A stretch of DNA of 64,000 nucleotides from Candidatus Palauibacter soopunensis (GCF_947581735.1 NZ_CANPVT010000053.1:62001-126000); one strand, 5' to 3'. Positions 8,258 to 17,349 are shown, counted from the first letter of the stretch. The notes: generated by a model from the sequence alone, not told the origin. Program-made: numbers and translations.

Positions 8258-8268
8258 TGCGGTACGTT
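8240..8268 (+). promoter_or_regulatory. Promoter of the first amidohydrolase gene
   Basis: TTCACG (8240-8245), 17 bases, TACGTT (8263-8268). The -35 box lies within the last codons of the copper oxidase. Transcription would start near 8275, leaving a leader of about 30 bases with AGGAG before the ATG at 8307. Confidence 0.5.
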
Positions 8269-8306
8269 TTCGGGCCCTGAACGGCCCAATTCACAGGAGT
8301 CTCCCC

Positions 8307-9743
8307 ATGAGACAGCTCATCGCGGCCCCCGTGGCGCTCGCGGTCCTTCTCGCCCCGGCCGACCTGTCCGCGCAGTCCGCGGCCGAACTCAACGACGCGA
8401 CCTCGGAGTTCGTATCCGTCGCCGGCCCGACCGTCGCTCTCACCGGCGTCAAGGTCATCGACGGGACCGGCGCCGCCGGCCGCACCAACCAGACGGTCGT
8501 GATCGAGGGAAACCGGATCGCCGCGGTCGGTCCGGCGGGCACGGTGGAGATCCCGCCGGACGCCGAGGTCCGCGAACTGCCGGGACACACCGTGATCCCG
8601 GGGATGATCGGGCTCCACAACCACATGTTCTTCATGGGGGCCGGGGGCCGCATGGCCCAGGGCAACATCTCCTCCCCGCGCCTCTATCTCGCGGCGGGGG
8701 TCACGACGATTCGCACGACAGGCAGCGTCTCGCCCTACGCTGACCTCAATGTCAAATCGAGCATCGAACGGGGACTCGCGCCGGGGCCCCGCATGCACGT
8801 GACGGCGCCGTACGTCACGGGGCCCAACCCGGCGCTCGGCGACATGGCGCAGGTCAACTCGCCCGAGGAGGCGCGCCGCTTCGTCCGCTACTGGGCCGGA
8901 GAGGGCGTCTCCTGGATCAAGGCGTACACGACGATCCGCCGCGCGGAACTCGCCGCCGTCATCGGGGAGGCGCACGCGCAGGGCCTTCGGGTCACGGGCC
9001 ACATCTGTTCGATCACCTTCCAGGAAGCCGTCGATCTGGGAATGGACAACATCGAGCACGGGTTCGGAACCGCGACGGACTTCGATCCGCGCAAGCAGCC
9101 CGACGAGTGTCCACCCAATTCCATGGTCACGGTCGGGGAAGAGGGGGACCCGTCGGGGGAGACGGCCCGCGCGCTGATCCTCTCCATGGTCGAGAACGAT
9201 GTGGGGATGACCTCGACGATGGCCGTGATCGAGCCCATGACGAAGGGACGGGCCGTCCTCGACGAGCGCACGCTGGAGGCGATGGCGCCCGAGGTGCGGG
9301 AGGACTACCTGGAGACCGTGGACGCGATCGAGGCGAACCCGGATTGGCCGATGACGGAGGCGCACCTCCAGAAGCACATGGCGTTCGAGCGCGGCTTCGT
9401 CGAGGCCGGGGGCGTGCTCGCGGCCGGCGTGGATCCGACGGGGATCGGCGGGGCGATCGCCGGCTTCGGAGACCAGCGCAACTACGAGCTTCTCATCGAA
9501 GCGGGGTTCGACGCCCCCACCGTGGTCCGGATCGTGAGCGCGAACGGCGCCCGCATCATGGGCGTGGACGACGAGCTTGGGACGATAGAACGCGGGAAAC
9601 TCGCGGACCTCGTCGTGCTCGACGGCGATCTCGAGTCGGATTCCGCGATCATCAGGAACGTCACGGTCGTGTTCAAGGACGGCGTCGGTTACGACTCGGA
9701 GAAGCTCATCGACTCCGTGAAGGGGATGGTGGGGATTCGGTGA
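8307..9743 (+). CDS. Secreted amidohydrolase (478 aa), first of a tandem pair
   Basis: Signal peptide of about 22 residues ending in LSAQ. It is a metal-dependent amidohydrolase of the imidazolonepropionase/prolidase-like type: HNH (His104, His106), Lys205 in WIKAY (likely carboxylated), His232 in VTGH, His251 in NIEH and an Asp in AGVDPTG complete a binuclear metal site. Many secreted members hydrolyse peptides or acylated amino acids; the substrate here is not known. AGGAG precedes the ATG. The next gene encodes a close paralogue with the same motif spacing, so the pair arose by tandem duplication and may divide related substrates. Confidence 0.88.
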   Translation: MRQLIAAPVALAVLLAPADLSAQSAAELNDATSEFVSVAGPTVALTGVKVIDGTGAAGRTNQTVVIEGNRIAAVGPAGTVEIPPDAEVRELPGHTVIPGMIGLHNHMFFMGAGGRMAQGNISSPRLYLAAGVTTIRTTGSVSPYADLNVKSSIERGLAPGPRMHVTAPYVTGPNPALGDMAQVNSPEEARRFVRYWAGEGVSWIKAYTTIRRAELAAVIGEAHAQGLRVTGHICSITFQEAVDLGMDNIEHGFGTATDFDPRKQPDECPPNSMVTVGEEGDPSGETARALILSMVENDVGMTSTMAVIEPMTKGRAVLDERTLEAMAPEVREDYLETVDAIEANPDWPMTEAHLQKHMAFERGFVEAGGVLAAGVDPTGIGGAIAGFGDQRNYELLIEAGFDAPTVVRIVSANGARIMGVDDELGTIERGKLADLVVLDGDLESDSAIIRNVTVVFKDGVGYDSEKLIDSVKGMVGIR

Positions 9744-9787
9744 CCCGGGCGCCCGTCGAGAAGGGACCCGTCAAGAGAGGAACGAAG

Positions 9788-11257
9788 ATGTCCAGCGAAT
9801 ATCGCCGTGCCGGAAACACGATCTCCGCGGCTCGCGCCGCGTCCGCGGTTCTCGCCGCCTGTGCGGCCATGACGGCCGGGCTCACCGATGGGCTGGTCGC
9901 GCAGAGCTACGGTCGGCTGTCCGAGGAAACTCGCGGCTACGTCGCCGTGCAGGGGCCGACCGTGGCGCTCGAAGGCGTCCGCGTGATCGACGGCACCGGC
10001 GGCCCGGTCCTCGAAAATCAGACGGTGCTGCTGCGCGACGGGCGGATCGCCGCTGTGGGCCCCGCCTCGTCCGTCGCCGTACCGGAGGATGCGGACCGTC
10101 ACGATCTGGGCGGCCACACCGTCATCCCCGGGATGGTCGGCATGCACGACCATCTGTTCTACACCTCCGTGGGGGGACGGCGCGTACAGCTCGGCTACAG
10201 CGCGCCGCGGCTCTACCTGGGCTCCGGCGTCACGACGATCCGCACGACCGGGAGCTTCACTCCCTACGCGGATGTCCATCTGAAGGACGCGATCGACCGC
10301 GGCGATTCGCCGGGTCCCCGCATCCACATCACGGCGCCGTACATCACCGGCTCGACGGGCTCGCCCCACCAGGCCCGCATGACTTCCCCCGAACAGGCGC
10401 GGCGCTTCGTCGAGTACTGGGCGGAGGAGGGGGCCACCTGGGTGAAGGCGTACACGTCGATCGGGAGCGCGGAACTGGGGGCGGCGATCGAGGAGGCGCA
10501 CCGTCTGGGCCTCCGCGTCACCGGACACCTGTGCTCGGTGAGCTTCCAGGAGGCCGTGGCGCTGGGGATCGACAACCTCGAGCACGGGATGCTCACGGCG
10601 TCCGATTTCGTGCCGGAGAAGGAGCCGGACCGTTGTCCCGGCAACATCATGCAGCGTGCCGGCGGCTCGGACCCCACGGGCCCCATTGCCCGGGAGACGA
10701 TCGAGGCCATGGTGGAGGGTGGCGTGGGACTCACCGCCACGCTCTCGGTCTACGAGGCCTTCTTTCCCGACCGCGACGTCGTGGACGAGCGGACGCTCGA
10801 GCTGATGGCTCCGGACCTCCGGGAAGCCTACCTGGATGAGCGGGGGCGTATCCAGGAGATGGGACCCGACCCCGAGAACTTCCGGAACGAAATGCGCTTC
10901 GAGAAGGCGTTCGTCGACGCCGGCGGGTTGCTCGCCTCGGGCGTCGATCCCACCGGCAACGGCGGAGCGCTTCCCGGTTTCGGGAATCAGCGGAACTTCG
11001 AGCTGCTGCTCGAGGCCGGGCTCACGCCGGTGCAGGCCGTGCAGGTGGTGAGCGCCAACGGCGCGAAGATCCTCGGCGTCGATGACGAACTCGGCACCGT
11101 GGAAGTCGGAAAACTCGCCGACCTCATCGTCCTGAACGGCGATCCGGGGAGCGACCCGAGCGCCATTCGCGCGGTCCGCTGGGTGTTCAAGGACGGGGTC
11201 GGATACGATTCCCGCGAGCTGATCCAGGCGACGCGCGGCCTCGTCGGGATCCGCTGA
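9788..11257 (+). CDS. Secreted amidohydrolase (489 aa), second of a tandem pair
   Basis: Paralogue of the upstream enzyme: shared blocks include [10 protein letters not shown], the NIEHG/NLEHG region, VDDELGT and the closing FKDGVGYDS...GLVGIR. Metal ligands are HDH (His120, His122), the Lys of WVKAYTS, the His of VTGHLCS and of NLEHGM, and Asp in SGVDPTG. The signal sequence is longer (about 38 residues, ending in GLVAQS). It starts with ATG at 9788, preceded by AGAGGAACGA. The 44-base gap to the first gene has no terminator, so the two are probably cotranscribed. An upstream extension in this frame runs through the first gene and is not coding. Confidence 0.87.
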   Translation: MSSEYRRAGNTISAARAASAVLAACAAMTAGLTDGLVAQSYGRLSEETRGYVAVQGPTVALEGVRVIDGTGGPVLENQTVLLRDGRIAAVGPASSVAVPEDADRHDLGGHTVIPGMVGMHDHLFYTSVGGRRVQLGYSAPRLYLGSGVTTIRTTGSFTPYADVHLKDAIDRGDSPGPRIHITAPYITGSTGSPHQARMTSPEQARRFVEYWAEEGATWVKAYTSIGSAELGAAIEEAHRLGLRVTGHLCSVSFQEAVALGIDNLEHGMLTASDFVPEKEPDRCPGNIMQRAGGSDPTGPIARETIEAMVEGGVGLTATLSVYEAFFPDRDVVDERTLELMAPDLREAYLDERGRIQEMGPDPENFRNEMRFEKAFVDAGGLLASGVDPTGNGGALPGFGNQRNFELLLEAGLTPVQAVQVVSANGAKILGVDDELGTVEVGKLADLIVLNGDPGSDPSAIRAVRWVFKDGVGYDSRELIQATRGLVGIR

Positions 11258-11339
11258 ATCCGGCATCGATCCTGTGACCGACGGGGGGGCGTACCGTCCG
11301 GTTCCGCTTACGACGTTCACGCGGCGCGGGGAGGACGAC

Positions 11340-11948
11340 ATGGTGAGCCGCGCGCGGGCCTTCCGCGACGAGATGCGGCGCCGCCGGACGGTACGCGAGT
11401 ACACCGACGAGCCCGTCCCCGAGGAGGTCATCGATGCCTGCATCGAGGCGGCGGGCACGGCTCCCAACGGCGCGAACCGGCAACCGTGGCACTTCGTCGT
11501 CGTGCGCGACCCGGAGGTGAAGCACCGGATCCGGGCGGAAGCAGAGAAGGAGGAGCGCGACTTCTACGAGCATCGCGCGCCGGCCGCCTGGCTCGAAGCG
11601 CTCGCGCACCTCGGAACGGACGAACACAAACCGTTCCTGGAGACGGCGCCCGTCCTCATCGCGATCTTCGCGGAGAGTTACGAAGTGCGCGGCGAGGAGA
11701 AGCTCAAGAACTACTACGTGACGGAATCCGTCGGCATCGCCACCGGGATCCTCATCACGGCGCTGCACCACGCGGGGCTCGCCACCCTCACCCACACGCC
11801 GAGCCCCATGGGCTTCCTGAACAAGGTCCTCGACCGCCCCCCCAACGAACGGCCCTTCCTGTTGCTCGTCGTGGGCTATCCGGCGGACGACGCGCTCGTT
11901 CCGGACATCACGAAGAAGCCGCTGGACCGCATCGCCTCCCGCCGCTAG
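11340..11948 (+). CDS. Nitroreductase-fold flavoprotein resembling iodotyrosine deiodinase (202 aa)
   Basis: An FMN enzyme of the nitroreductase superfamily, closest by eye to iodotyrosine deiodinase (IYD), which reductively removes halogen from halotyrosines. Shared blocks are [33 protein letters not shown] and VGYPADD..VPD..KKPLD. Compared with the vertebrate enzyme as I recall it, the three residues that hold the substrate's amino and carboxyl groups are kept at exact spacing: Glu72, Tyr76 and Lys97 (E-x3-Y-x20-K). It starts at ATG 11340, with GGAGG 6 bases upstream; a GTG at 11274 has no such site. It converges on an amino-acid dehydrogenase gene with overlapping stops (CTAG). Flavoprotein assignment is sure; deiodinase-type activity is a strong inference. 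Confidence 0.82.
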   Translation: MVSRARAFRDEMRRRRTVREYTDEPVPEEVIDACIEAAGTAPNGANRQPWHFVVVRDPEVKHRIRAEAEKEERDFYEHRAPAAWLEALAHLGTDEHKPFLETAPVLIAIFAESYEVRGEEKLKNYYVTESVGIATGILITALHHAGLATLTHTPSPMGFLNKVLDRPPNERPFLLLVVGYPADDALVPDITKKPLDRIASRR

Positions 11949-13018
11949 CGGGCGCCGGCTGACGGTCCGCCATTGGCGTTGAGGAACCGCTGCGCCCGTC
12001 GGCGGGCCGCGTGAAGCGGCGATTCTCGGGCGGAGGCCGCTTCCTCGAACATCTCTCGCAGTGACGACCCGATCTCGTCGACCTGGGCCCGGAGCCGCGT
12101 CTCGTCCCGCTCGCCCTGGTGGATGGCGGCGAAGGCGACCGCCCCCCCGGCGTTGATCACGTAGTCGGGGGCGTAAAGGATCCCGCGCTCGCGCAGCCTC
12201 TCCGCGTCGGCCTCCGAAAGAAGCTGGTTGTTCGCGGAACCGGCGACGATCCCACAGCGCAGGCGGGGGATCGTATCCGGATTCAGGGTCGCCCCGACAG
12301 CGCAGGGCGCGTACACGTCCACATCTACGTCCCAAATATCGCCGGCGGGGATGACCGTCCCCCCGAAGCGGGCCTGCGCCCGCTCGGCGGCGTCCTCGCG
12401 CAGGTCGGTCAGGTAGAGCGCCGCCCCGGCCTCGGCGAGAAGCCCGGCGAGCGGGAAGCCGACGTCGCCGAGCCCCTGCACGAGTACGGAGCGGGCGCCG
12501 ACAGCCGCCTCGCCGAACCGGTGCGCGAGTGCGGCCCGGATCCCGGCGAACACGCCACGCGCCGTGTACGGCCCGGGATCGCCCGGCTTCCCGTCCACGA
12601 GGCCGACGGCGTACCCGGAGATGGCGCCGATACGGGCCATGTCCTCCGGGGTCGTACCCATGTCGACGCCGGTCTGGAAGGCGCCGCGGAGCGAGACGAG
12701 ATGTGCCGCATATCGATCGACCAGGCCCGCGCGGGCTTCGTCGCCCAGGTCGTCCGGGATGGCGATGACCGCCTTGCCGCCGCCGAACCGAATGCCGACG
12801 CCCGCCCACTTCCAGGTCATGCCCTCGGCAAGGCGCATGGCGTCGATCAGACCGTCGACGGGCGCAGGATAGGAGGCCATCCGGGTTCCTCCGGCAGCCG
12901 GCCCCAGCCGCGTATCGTGCAGCGCGACGAACATCCAGGCCCCGGTGGCGGAGTCGAACGTGGTGACGACGGACTCGCCGTTCCACGCCTCGACGACATC
13001 GAGAAAGCTGCGGGTCAT
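11945..13018 (-). CDS. Leucine/phenylalanine/valine-type amino-acid dehydrogenase (357 aa)
   Basis: NAD-dependent oxidative deaminase of the Glu/Leu/Phe/Val dehydrogenase family. It converts a hydrophobic L-amino acid to its 2-oxo acid and ammonia. The catalytic lysines are seen as Lys70 (GMTWKWAG) and Lys82 (FGGGKAVI). The [12 protein letters not shown] block and the nucleotide-binding [14 protein letters not shown] in the C-terminal Rossmann half match leucine dehydrogenases. The length is that of the short branched-chain/aromatic enzymes, not glutamate dehydrogenase. GGAG precedes the ATG. Leucine, valine or phenylalanine specificity cannot be decided. Its stop overlaps that of the deiodinase-like gene tail to tail. 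Confidence 0.9.
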   Translation of the reverse strand: MTRSFLDVVEAWNGESVVTTFDSATGAWMFVALHDTRLGPAAGGTRMASYPAPVDGLIDAMRLAEGMTWKWAGVGIRFGGGKAVIAIPDDLGDEARAGLVDRYAAHLVSLRGAFQTGVDMGTTPEDMARIGAISGYAVGLVDGKPGDPGPYTARGVFAGIRAALAHRFGEAAVGARSVLVQGLGDVGFPLAGLLAEAGAALYLTDLREDAAERAQARFGGTVIPAGDIWDVDVDVYAPCAVGATLNPDTIPRLRCGIVAGSANNQLLSEADAERLRERGILYAPDYVINAGGAVAFAAIHQGERDETRLRAQVDEIGSSLREMFEEAASARESPLHAARRRAQRFLNANGGPSAGAR

Positions 13019-13171
13019 ACATTCTCCATGTTCGATTCGTACGCCATCGCGTGCGCGAGCGCGGTCAGACTATCGCGCGCTGCCCGCCCGGGCGACATTG
13101 GAACATGTGGGGCGCGATCGCGTATCGGTGCTCGGGAGGAAGAGGGCGGCGACCGACCGGGAGGTGATGGG

Positions 13172-13768
13172 ATGACGACACTGTTCTTCGGAGACATGCT
13201 CCCCCCGTCACGCGAGGCCGAGAGTCGCCGCGAACACGTCCTCGTCGGCACCGCCACTCCCGTCAAGCTCGATGTCCGGCCGATCGAACACCACCTGACT
13301 CCCCGGGGCAGCATCTGCATCGGAACCTTCCACGAAGACAGGCCGATCGGGCGCTGCGCCATCCCCCGAGACAGCGTGAAGGACTTCCTCGAGATGGACC
13401 TTTTCGACAGGCCGGTCGCGCTCGCGCTGAACGTCCGGAAGGGTGGTCCCGGCATGGAAGGCAGCCTGCTCGCGCTCGTGCCCATGGACCGGGCGTCGCC
13501 GGGCGGATCCGAGCGGGATGAGCCGTGGAGGGCCAGCGTCCCCGGCGCGGCGTACGACGACGCGATCAAGGCGGGCAGCGACGCCTCCGGGTCCACTCAA
13601 CTGGTCGGGATCTTCCTCGGCGAGGTCGTGCGTTTCGAGGGCGACCGGCGGGAACCGGCGTCGATGCTGCGCGAAGCCGCCGACATGCTGGCGTGTGTCA
13701 TCCGCGGCCAGGTGGACAGCGTCGGTGGCCGTGTGATCGAAGACCTGACCGCGCGCCCGGAGGGCTGA
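13172..13768 (+). CDS. Protein of unknown function (198 aa)
   Basis: A soluble protein with no signal peptide and no membrane segment. It starts at ATG 13172, preceded by an excellent GAGGTGA. Beta-rich stretches (EHVLVGTATPVKLDVRPIEH, GSICIGTFHEDRPIGRCAIP) occupy the first half. A helical C-terminal segment (ASMLREAADMLACVIRGQVD) follows. The middle is rich in Pro and Gly. I recognise no family or catalytic motif. It stands alone between the amino-acid dehydrogenase (divergent) and hemH (convergent). Codon use is like its neighbours. Confidence 0.72.
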   Translation: MTTLFFGDMLPPSREAESRREHVLVGTATPVKLDVRPIEHHLTPRGSICIGTFHEDRPIGRCAIPRDSVKDFLEMDLFDRPVALALNVRKGGPGMEGSLLALVPMDRASPGGSERDEPWRASVPGAAYDDAIKAGSDASGSTQLVGIFLGEVVRFEGDRREPASMLREAADMLACVIRGQVDSVGGRVIEDLTARPEG

Positions 13769-13787
13769 CTCTTCCGGCACTCCGAAG

Positions 13788-14852
13788 TCAGGAAAACGGC
13801 TCGCCGTTGAAGCAGACATCCGTTCCCGGGCGACACCGGCACGAAGTCCGCGGAGGCAGGGCCGGAAGGTCGACGCCCAGTGCCGCCAGCGCCAGGTCGG
13901 CCAGCACCTCGGCGAACGTTTCATCGTCGTGCGGTACGCCGACGCGGCGAAACTCGAGGCCGAGTGCGGCGGCGTGCCCAGCGAGATCCACGTCCAGTTC
14001 CATCAGCGTCTCCGACTGCTCGTGCATGAAGCTGATGGGGTCGACGAGGATCTTCGCGACGCCCGGGAGGTGCTCCAGCGCGGTCTCGATGTTCGGCGGG
14101 GTCCATTCGATCCGCCGGTTCGTGTGGTTCTGGTAACCGAGCGTCCACGTGTTTACGTCCAGGGCGCGGGCCAGGGTTGCGCACCACTCCTCGACGTATT
14201 CCACGTAGCGGCTGCCCTCTTCGATGTACCGAAGCGGGGTGCCATGGGCGCTGAACACGAGACGGACCCCCGGATCGGTCAGGCTCCAGCCGGCTTCCGC
14301 GGCGGCGCGGCGGATCGCATCGGCGCGAAGACGTACGTAGAGGGGATGACGATGCCACCCGGTCACGCCGCGCACCTCGGGGCGCCATCCGATACGTTCG
14401 AGCGCTCTCTCGACTTCGTTCAGCGCCGCGACCGTGGTCGAAGGGCCGCAGAGCGGGTAGACGGGCAGAGGAACGACTGCCGCCGCCCCCGTCTCGCGCA
14501 AGCGGCGCAGAGCTTCCTCGATCGATGGCTCGGTGAACTGCATACCCACGGTCACGCTCATCGGGTGGCCACGGGTCTTCAGCGCCCGGTCGAGCGCGGC
14601 GCCCTGCGCCTCCGCCTGCCGATCGAGCGGTGAGCCACCGATCCTTTCGTAGACTTCGAGCAGACCGGGCGTCCGCCGCCGCGCAAGCTCGCGGCTTCGT
14701 GTACGGGCCGCCGCCATGTCCGTGTGCGGCTCCAGCCGCGCGTTCGCCAGAAAGATCCGCTCCAGGAAGCGGGTGACGGCGCCCGGGTCCGCTCCTCTCG
14801 GTTCGCCGAAGTTCAGGAGGAGGACGGCGGGTCGGGGTTGGAAGTTCGCCAT
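13788..14852 (-). CDS. hemH: Ferrochelatase (354 aa)
   Basis: Inserts Fe2+ into protoporphyrin IX, the last step of haem synthesis. Family features: the N-terminal LLLNFGEPRG, the catalytic His203 in VFSAHGTP, and the conserved acidic/His region at 275-287 (SFMHEQSETLMEL). The protein carries Cys135 and Cys224, and a cysteine-rich C-terminus (Cys338, Cys340, Cys347). This recalls the [2Fe-2S] cluster of many ferrochelatases, with different spacing from the human enzyme. It starts at 14852 with a -10-like TATGTT only 6 bases upstream, so the mRNA may be leaderless. It is divergent from the protoporphyrinogen oxidase gene, the preceding step. Confidence 0.92.
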   Translation of the reverse strand: MANFQPRPAVLLLNFGEPRGADPGAVTRFLERIFLANARLEPHTDMAAARTRSRELARRRTPGLLEVYERIGGSPLDRQAEAQGAALDRALKTRGHPMSVTVGMQFTEPSIEEALRRLRETGAAAVVPLPVYPLCGPSTTVAALNEVERALERIGWRPEVRGVTGWHRHPLYVRLRADAIRRAAAEAGWSLTDPGVRLVFSAHGTPLRYIEEGSRYVEYVEEWCATLARALDVNTWTLGYQNHTNRRIEWTPPNIETALEHLPGVAKILVDPISFMHEQSETLMELDVDLAGHAAALGLEFRRVGVPHDDETFAEVLADLALAALGVDLPALPPRTSCRCRPGTDVCFNGEPFS

Positions 14853-14858
14853 CGCTCG

Positions 14859-14864
14859 AACATA
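14859..14864 (-). promoter_or_regulatory. -10 box of hemH (leaderless)
   Basis: On the minus strand TATGTT lies 6 bases before the hemH ATG at 14852. No Shine-Dalgarno sequence fits, as at the PIG-L, hemE, selD and NhaC starts. No convincing -35 box is seen. Confidence 0.35.
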
Positions 14865-14945
14865 TCGGCGCGGTCCCCGGCTTGCCCGCGCCGGGAGCGT
14901 TCCGAACGTTGCCGCCTCCTTGCCGAACGCTGGAAGGGGGGAGGC

Positions 14946-16211
14946 ATGCGGGTCGGAATCATCGGCGGAGGGATCACCGGGCTGGCGCTCACGCACGCCC
15001 TGGCGCGGCGTGGCGTCGACTCGATCCTCTTCGAGGGGGCCGATGACGTCGGCGGGGTGATCCGCACCTCCCGCCACGACGGCCGGGTCGTCGAACTCGG
15101 CCCCCAGCGGACGCGGCTTTCGCCCCCGGTGCAGCGACTCGTCGACGAACTGGAGCTTCGGGGGGAGATTCTGAAGGCGCGGCCCGGAGCGCGGCTGTTC
15201 ATCTGGGCCCGTGGCCGCCTTAGGGCCGTGCCGCACCGGCCGCGCGGGCTCCTGACGGGCGACCTGCTATCGCCGGCGGGCCGCGTCCGCGCCGCCCTCG
15301 AACCCTTGACCCGGGGGATTCGGCCGCCGGAGTCCGTGGCCCGCTATTTCCGCCGCAAGGTCGGGCGCGAGGCGTACGGGCGGCTCTTCGGTCCCCTGAT
15401 TTCCGCGACCTTCGGATCCGATCCCGAGACGATGCCGGCGGCGCGCGTCCTCCCGATGCTCCTCGGGCCGCTGGGCGTGAAGCGCAGCCTGCTCGCCGCG
15501 GCTCGGCGCTGGGAGCCGGCCGCCACCGCGCCCGCCTTCACGTTTCGGGCCGGCATGGCGACCCTCCCGCGCGCGATCGCGCGGCGGCATGCGGAACGGA
15601 TCCGCGTGTCCACACCGGTCGAGGACATCCGACGCTCCGGTCGGCGATTCGAGATCGGCCACGCGGGCGGGTGCCCGGACTCGGAAGCCGTGGACCACGT
15701 GGCGATCGCTACGCCGGCCTCCGCCGCGGCGGATCTTCTGAGGAACGTCGCGCCCGCGGCCGCGGACCGTCTCGCGGGGCTGCGGTACCACCGCGTGGCC
15801 GTGGTGCCGCTGGAAGTGGAGAGCGCGCCCGAAGGGTTCGGGTTCCAGGTCGCGCTGGGAGAACGGTGGCGTACGCGCGGGGTGACGTGGAACGCCTCGC
15901 TGTTCGGGCGCGACGGCGTCTGCACGGCCTATCTGGGCGGCGGCCTGGACCCTGGTGTGGCCGCATGGGACGTAGCCCGACTCGAGCAGACCGCGGCGGA
16001 CGAGTACGAGGCGATCCATGGCGTGGCGGCGACCCCGATCCGCGTGGCCCGGCCACGGCTCCCGGCGTATGACGGCTCGTGGACCGCGCTGGATGGACTC
16101 GATCTTCCTCCCGGAATCACGCTCGCCGCCGGCTACACCGGACGGCTGGGCATATCGAGTCGGATCGCCGAAGCCGAGTCGGTGGCGGAGGGTCTCGCCG
16201 CTGGCGCCTGA
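14946..16211 (+). CDS. hemY: Protoporphyrinogen oxidase, FAD-dependent (421 aa)
   Basis: Oxidises protoporphyrinogen IX (or coproporphyrinogen III) before iron insertion. It has the N-terminal FAD-binding fold VGIIGGGITGLALTHAL and a second flavin/amine-oxidase signature ELGPQRTRLSPP. The C-terminus TLAAGYTGRLGISSRIAEAES is typical of HemY/HemG-type oxidases. The length is normal for oxygen-dependent HemY. GGGGGAGG ends 2 bases before the ATG, which is close but strong. Its neighbours are hemH (divergent) and hemE (convergent), so three haem steps lie together although on both strands. Whether it works in the protoporphyrin or coproporphyrin branch cannot be told. Confidence 0.88.
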   Translation: MRVGIIGGGITGLALTHALARRGVDSILFEGADDVGGVIRTSRHDGRVVELGPQRTRLSPPVQRLVDELELRGEILKARPGARLFIWARGRLRAVPHRPRGLLTGDLLSPAGRVRAALEPLTRGIRPPESVARYFRRKVGREAYGRLFGPLISATFGSDPETMPAARVLPMLLGPLGVKRSLLAAARRWEPAATAPAFTFRAGMATLPRAIARRHAERIRVSTPVEDIRRSGRRFEIGHAGGCPDSEAVDHVAIATPASAAADLLRNVAPAAADRLAGLRYHRVAVVPLEVESAPEGFGFQVALGERWRTRGVTWNASLFGRDGVCTAYLGGGLDPGVAAWDVARLEQTAADEYEAIHGVAATPIRVARPRLPAYDGSWTALDGLDLPPGITLAAGYTGRLGISSRIAEAESVAEGLAAGA

Positions 16212-16227
16212 GGTCGTCCCGGCTGCC

Positions 16228-16249
16228 GGCGTTCCCGCGCGGGAACGCC
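16228..16249. terminator. Bidirectional hairpin between hemY and hemE
   Basis: A 22-base perfect palindrome centred at 16238/16239 (arms GGCGTTCCCGC and its complement) fills the gap between the two converging stop codons. It has no T-tract on either side. As a GC-rich hairpin in a 39-base convergent gap it most likely serves as a shared terminator. Confidence 0.55.
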
Positions 16250-16250
16250 C

Positions 16251-17273
16251 TCAGCGGTTCTTGTCCGGCGGATTCCAGCGCCGCACCTCGTCGACGACGG
16301 CGCCGATGACCTCCGGATCGGAATCCGGGTGGAGGCCGTGCCCGAGGTTGAAGACATGTCCGGGCCTGCCACCGGCTCGGCGCAGCACATCGCGCGTACC
16401 CGCGCGCGCCGCCTCGTCGCCCGCGAGAATGCAGGCCGGGTCGAGGTTCCCCTGTATCGCGCGCTCCGGCCCGATGATGTCCCATGCCTCGTCGAGGGGC
16501 GTGCGCCAATCAACGCTGATCGCGTCGCCTCCCGCCTCCGCCACCGCGGCGTGTGTGGCGCCATAGTGCACGGTGGGGATCCCCTTCTCACGGAGCCGTT
16601 CCAGCAGGCGGCGTGAGTACGGAAGCACATGCGTCCGGTACCTGTGAGGGTCGAGGATGCCGCACCAGGAATCGAACACCTGGATCGCGCTGGCGCCGGC
16701 CTCGTACTGGGCGATCGCGAACTCCGCCAGGTGTTCGGCCCAGAACCCCGCGAGCCGGTCCCAGAGCGCCGGGGACCGGAGCATGAAGGCCCGCAGTTGC
16801 GCGAGCCGGCTGTCGCGCGTGCCGCGAGCGAGGTACGAACACAGCGTGAACGGGGCGCCCACGAAGCCGATGATCGGGCGCTCTTCGTCCGCGGCGAGGA
16901 CGCGGATCGCCTCGAGCACGAACGCGAGGCGGTCGCGCGGCTCGAACGGGCGCAGGCGTTCCGCGTCGGCGAGGCCGCCCCAGGGGGGGAGGGGAACGGG
17001 CCCGACGCCGGCGCGCAGTTCGATCTCGATTCCGGCAGCCTCGAATGGCGTCGACAGATCCATGAAAAGGACGAGCGCGTCGACATCGAAGTACTCGAGC
17101 GGGAGTCGCGTGACCTGCGCGGCCGCCTGCGGGTCGCGTACAAGTTCGAGAAACCCGCGCTCCCGTCGGAGTTCGCGATAGGCGGGGAGGGAGCGTCCCG
17201 CCTGCCGCATGAACCACACCGGCGTCCGCTCCACGGGTTGGCGCGCGAGCGCGCGCAGAAGGAGATCGTTCAT
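16251..17273 (-). CDS. hemE: Uroporphyrinogen decarboxylase (340 aa)
   Basis: Removes four carboxyl groups from uroporphyrinogen III to give coproporphyrinogen III. Signatures are PVWFMRQAGRSLPAYRELR at the N-terminus, Asp in LFMDLSTPFEAAGIE (the key active-site aspartate region), GFVGAPFTLCSYL and VFNLGHGLHP. The length is normal. It starts at 17273; a -10 box is only 9 bases upstream, so the leader is very short. It is convergent with hemY across a palindrome, and divergent from the D-aminoacylase-like gene with back-to-back promoters in the 115-base gap. Confidence 0.95.
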   Translation of the reverse strand: MNDLLLRALARQPVERTPVWFMRQAGRSLPAYRELRRERGFLELVRDPQAAAQVTRLPLEYFDVDALVLFMDLSTPFEAAGIEIELRAGVGPVPLPPWGGLADAERLRPFEPRDRLAFVLEAIRVLAADEERPIIGFVGAPFTLCSYLARGTRDSRLAQLRAFMLRSPALWDRLAGFWAEHLAEFAIAQYEAGASAIQVFDSWCGILDPHRYRTHVLPYSRRLLERLREKGIPTVHYGATHAAVAEAGGDAISVDWRTPLDEAWDIIGPERAIQGNLDPACILAGDEAARAGTRDVLRRAGGRPGHVFNLGHGLHPDSDPEVIGAVVDEVRRWNPPDKNR

Positions 17274-17282
17274 GGCCCGCCG

Positions 17283-17311
17283 ATGTTACCCCGTCGCATG
17301 CCGAGCGCCAA
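17283..17311 (-). promoter_or_regulatory. Promoter of hemE (near-leaderless)
   Basis: On the minus strand TTGGCG (17311-17306), 17 bases, TAACAT (17288-17283), then 9 bases to the ATG. Transcription would start about 2 bases before the start codon. It overlaps the upstream flank of the divergent promoter at 17321-17349. Confidence 0.55.
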
Positions 17312-17320
17312 ACCGCCCGG

Positions 17321-17349
17321 TTGGACCCGTGGGCGACCTGTCGTAGCTT
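17321..17349 (+). promoter_or_regulatory. Promoter of the D-aminoacylase-like gene
   Basis: TTGGAC (17321-17326), 17 bases, TAGCTT (17344-17349). The start site would be near 17356, leaving a leader of about 33 bases that holds GGGAGAAG before the ATG. Confidence 0.6.

Noticed and set aside
13769-13800. Terminator between the unknown gene and hemH
   Set aside because: A partial inverted repeat (CTGACT...AGTCAG) is present, but the inner part does not pair and there is no T-tract.
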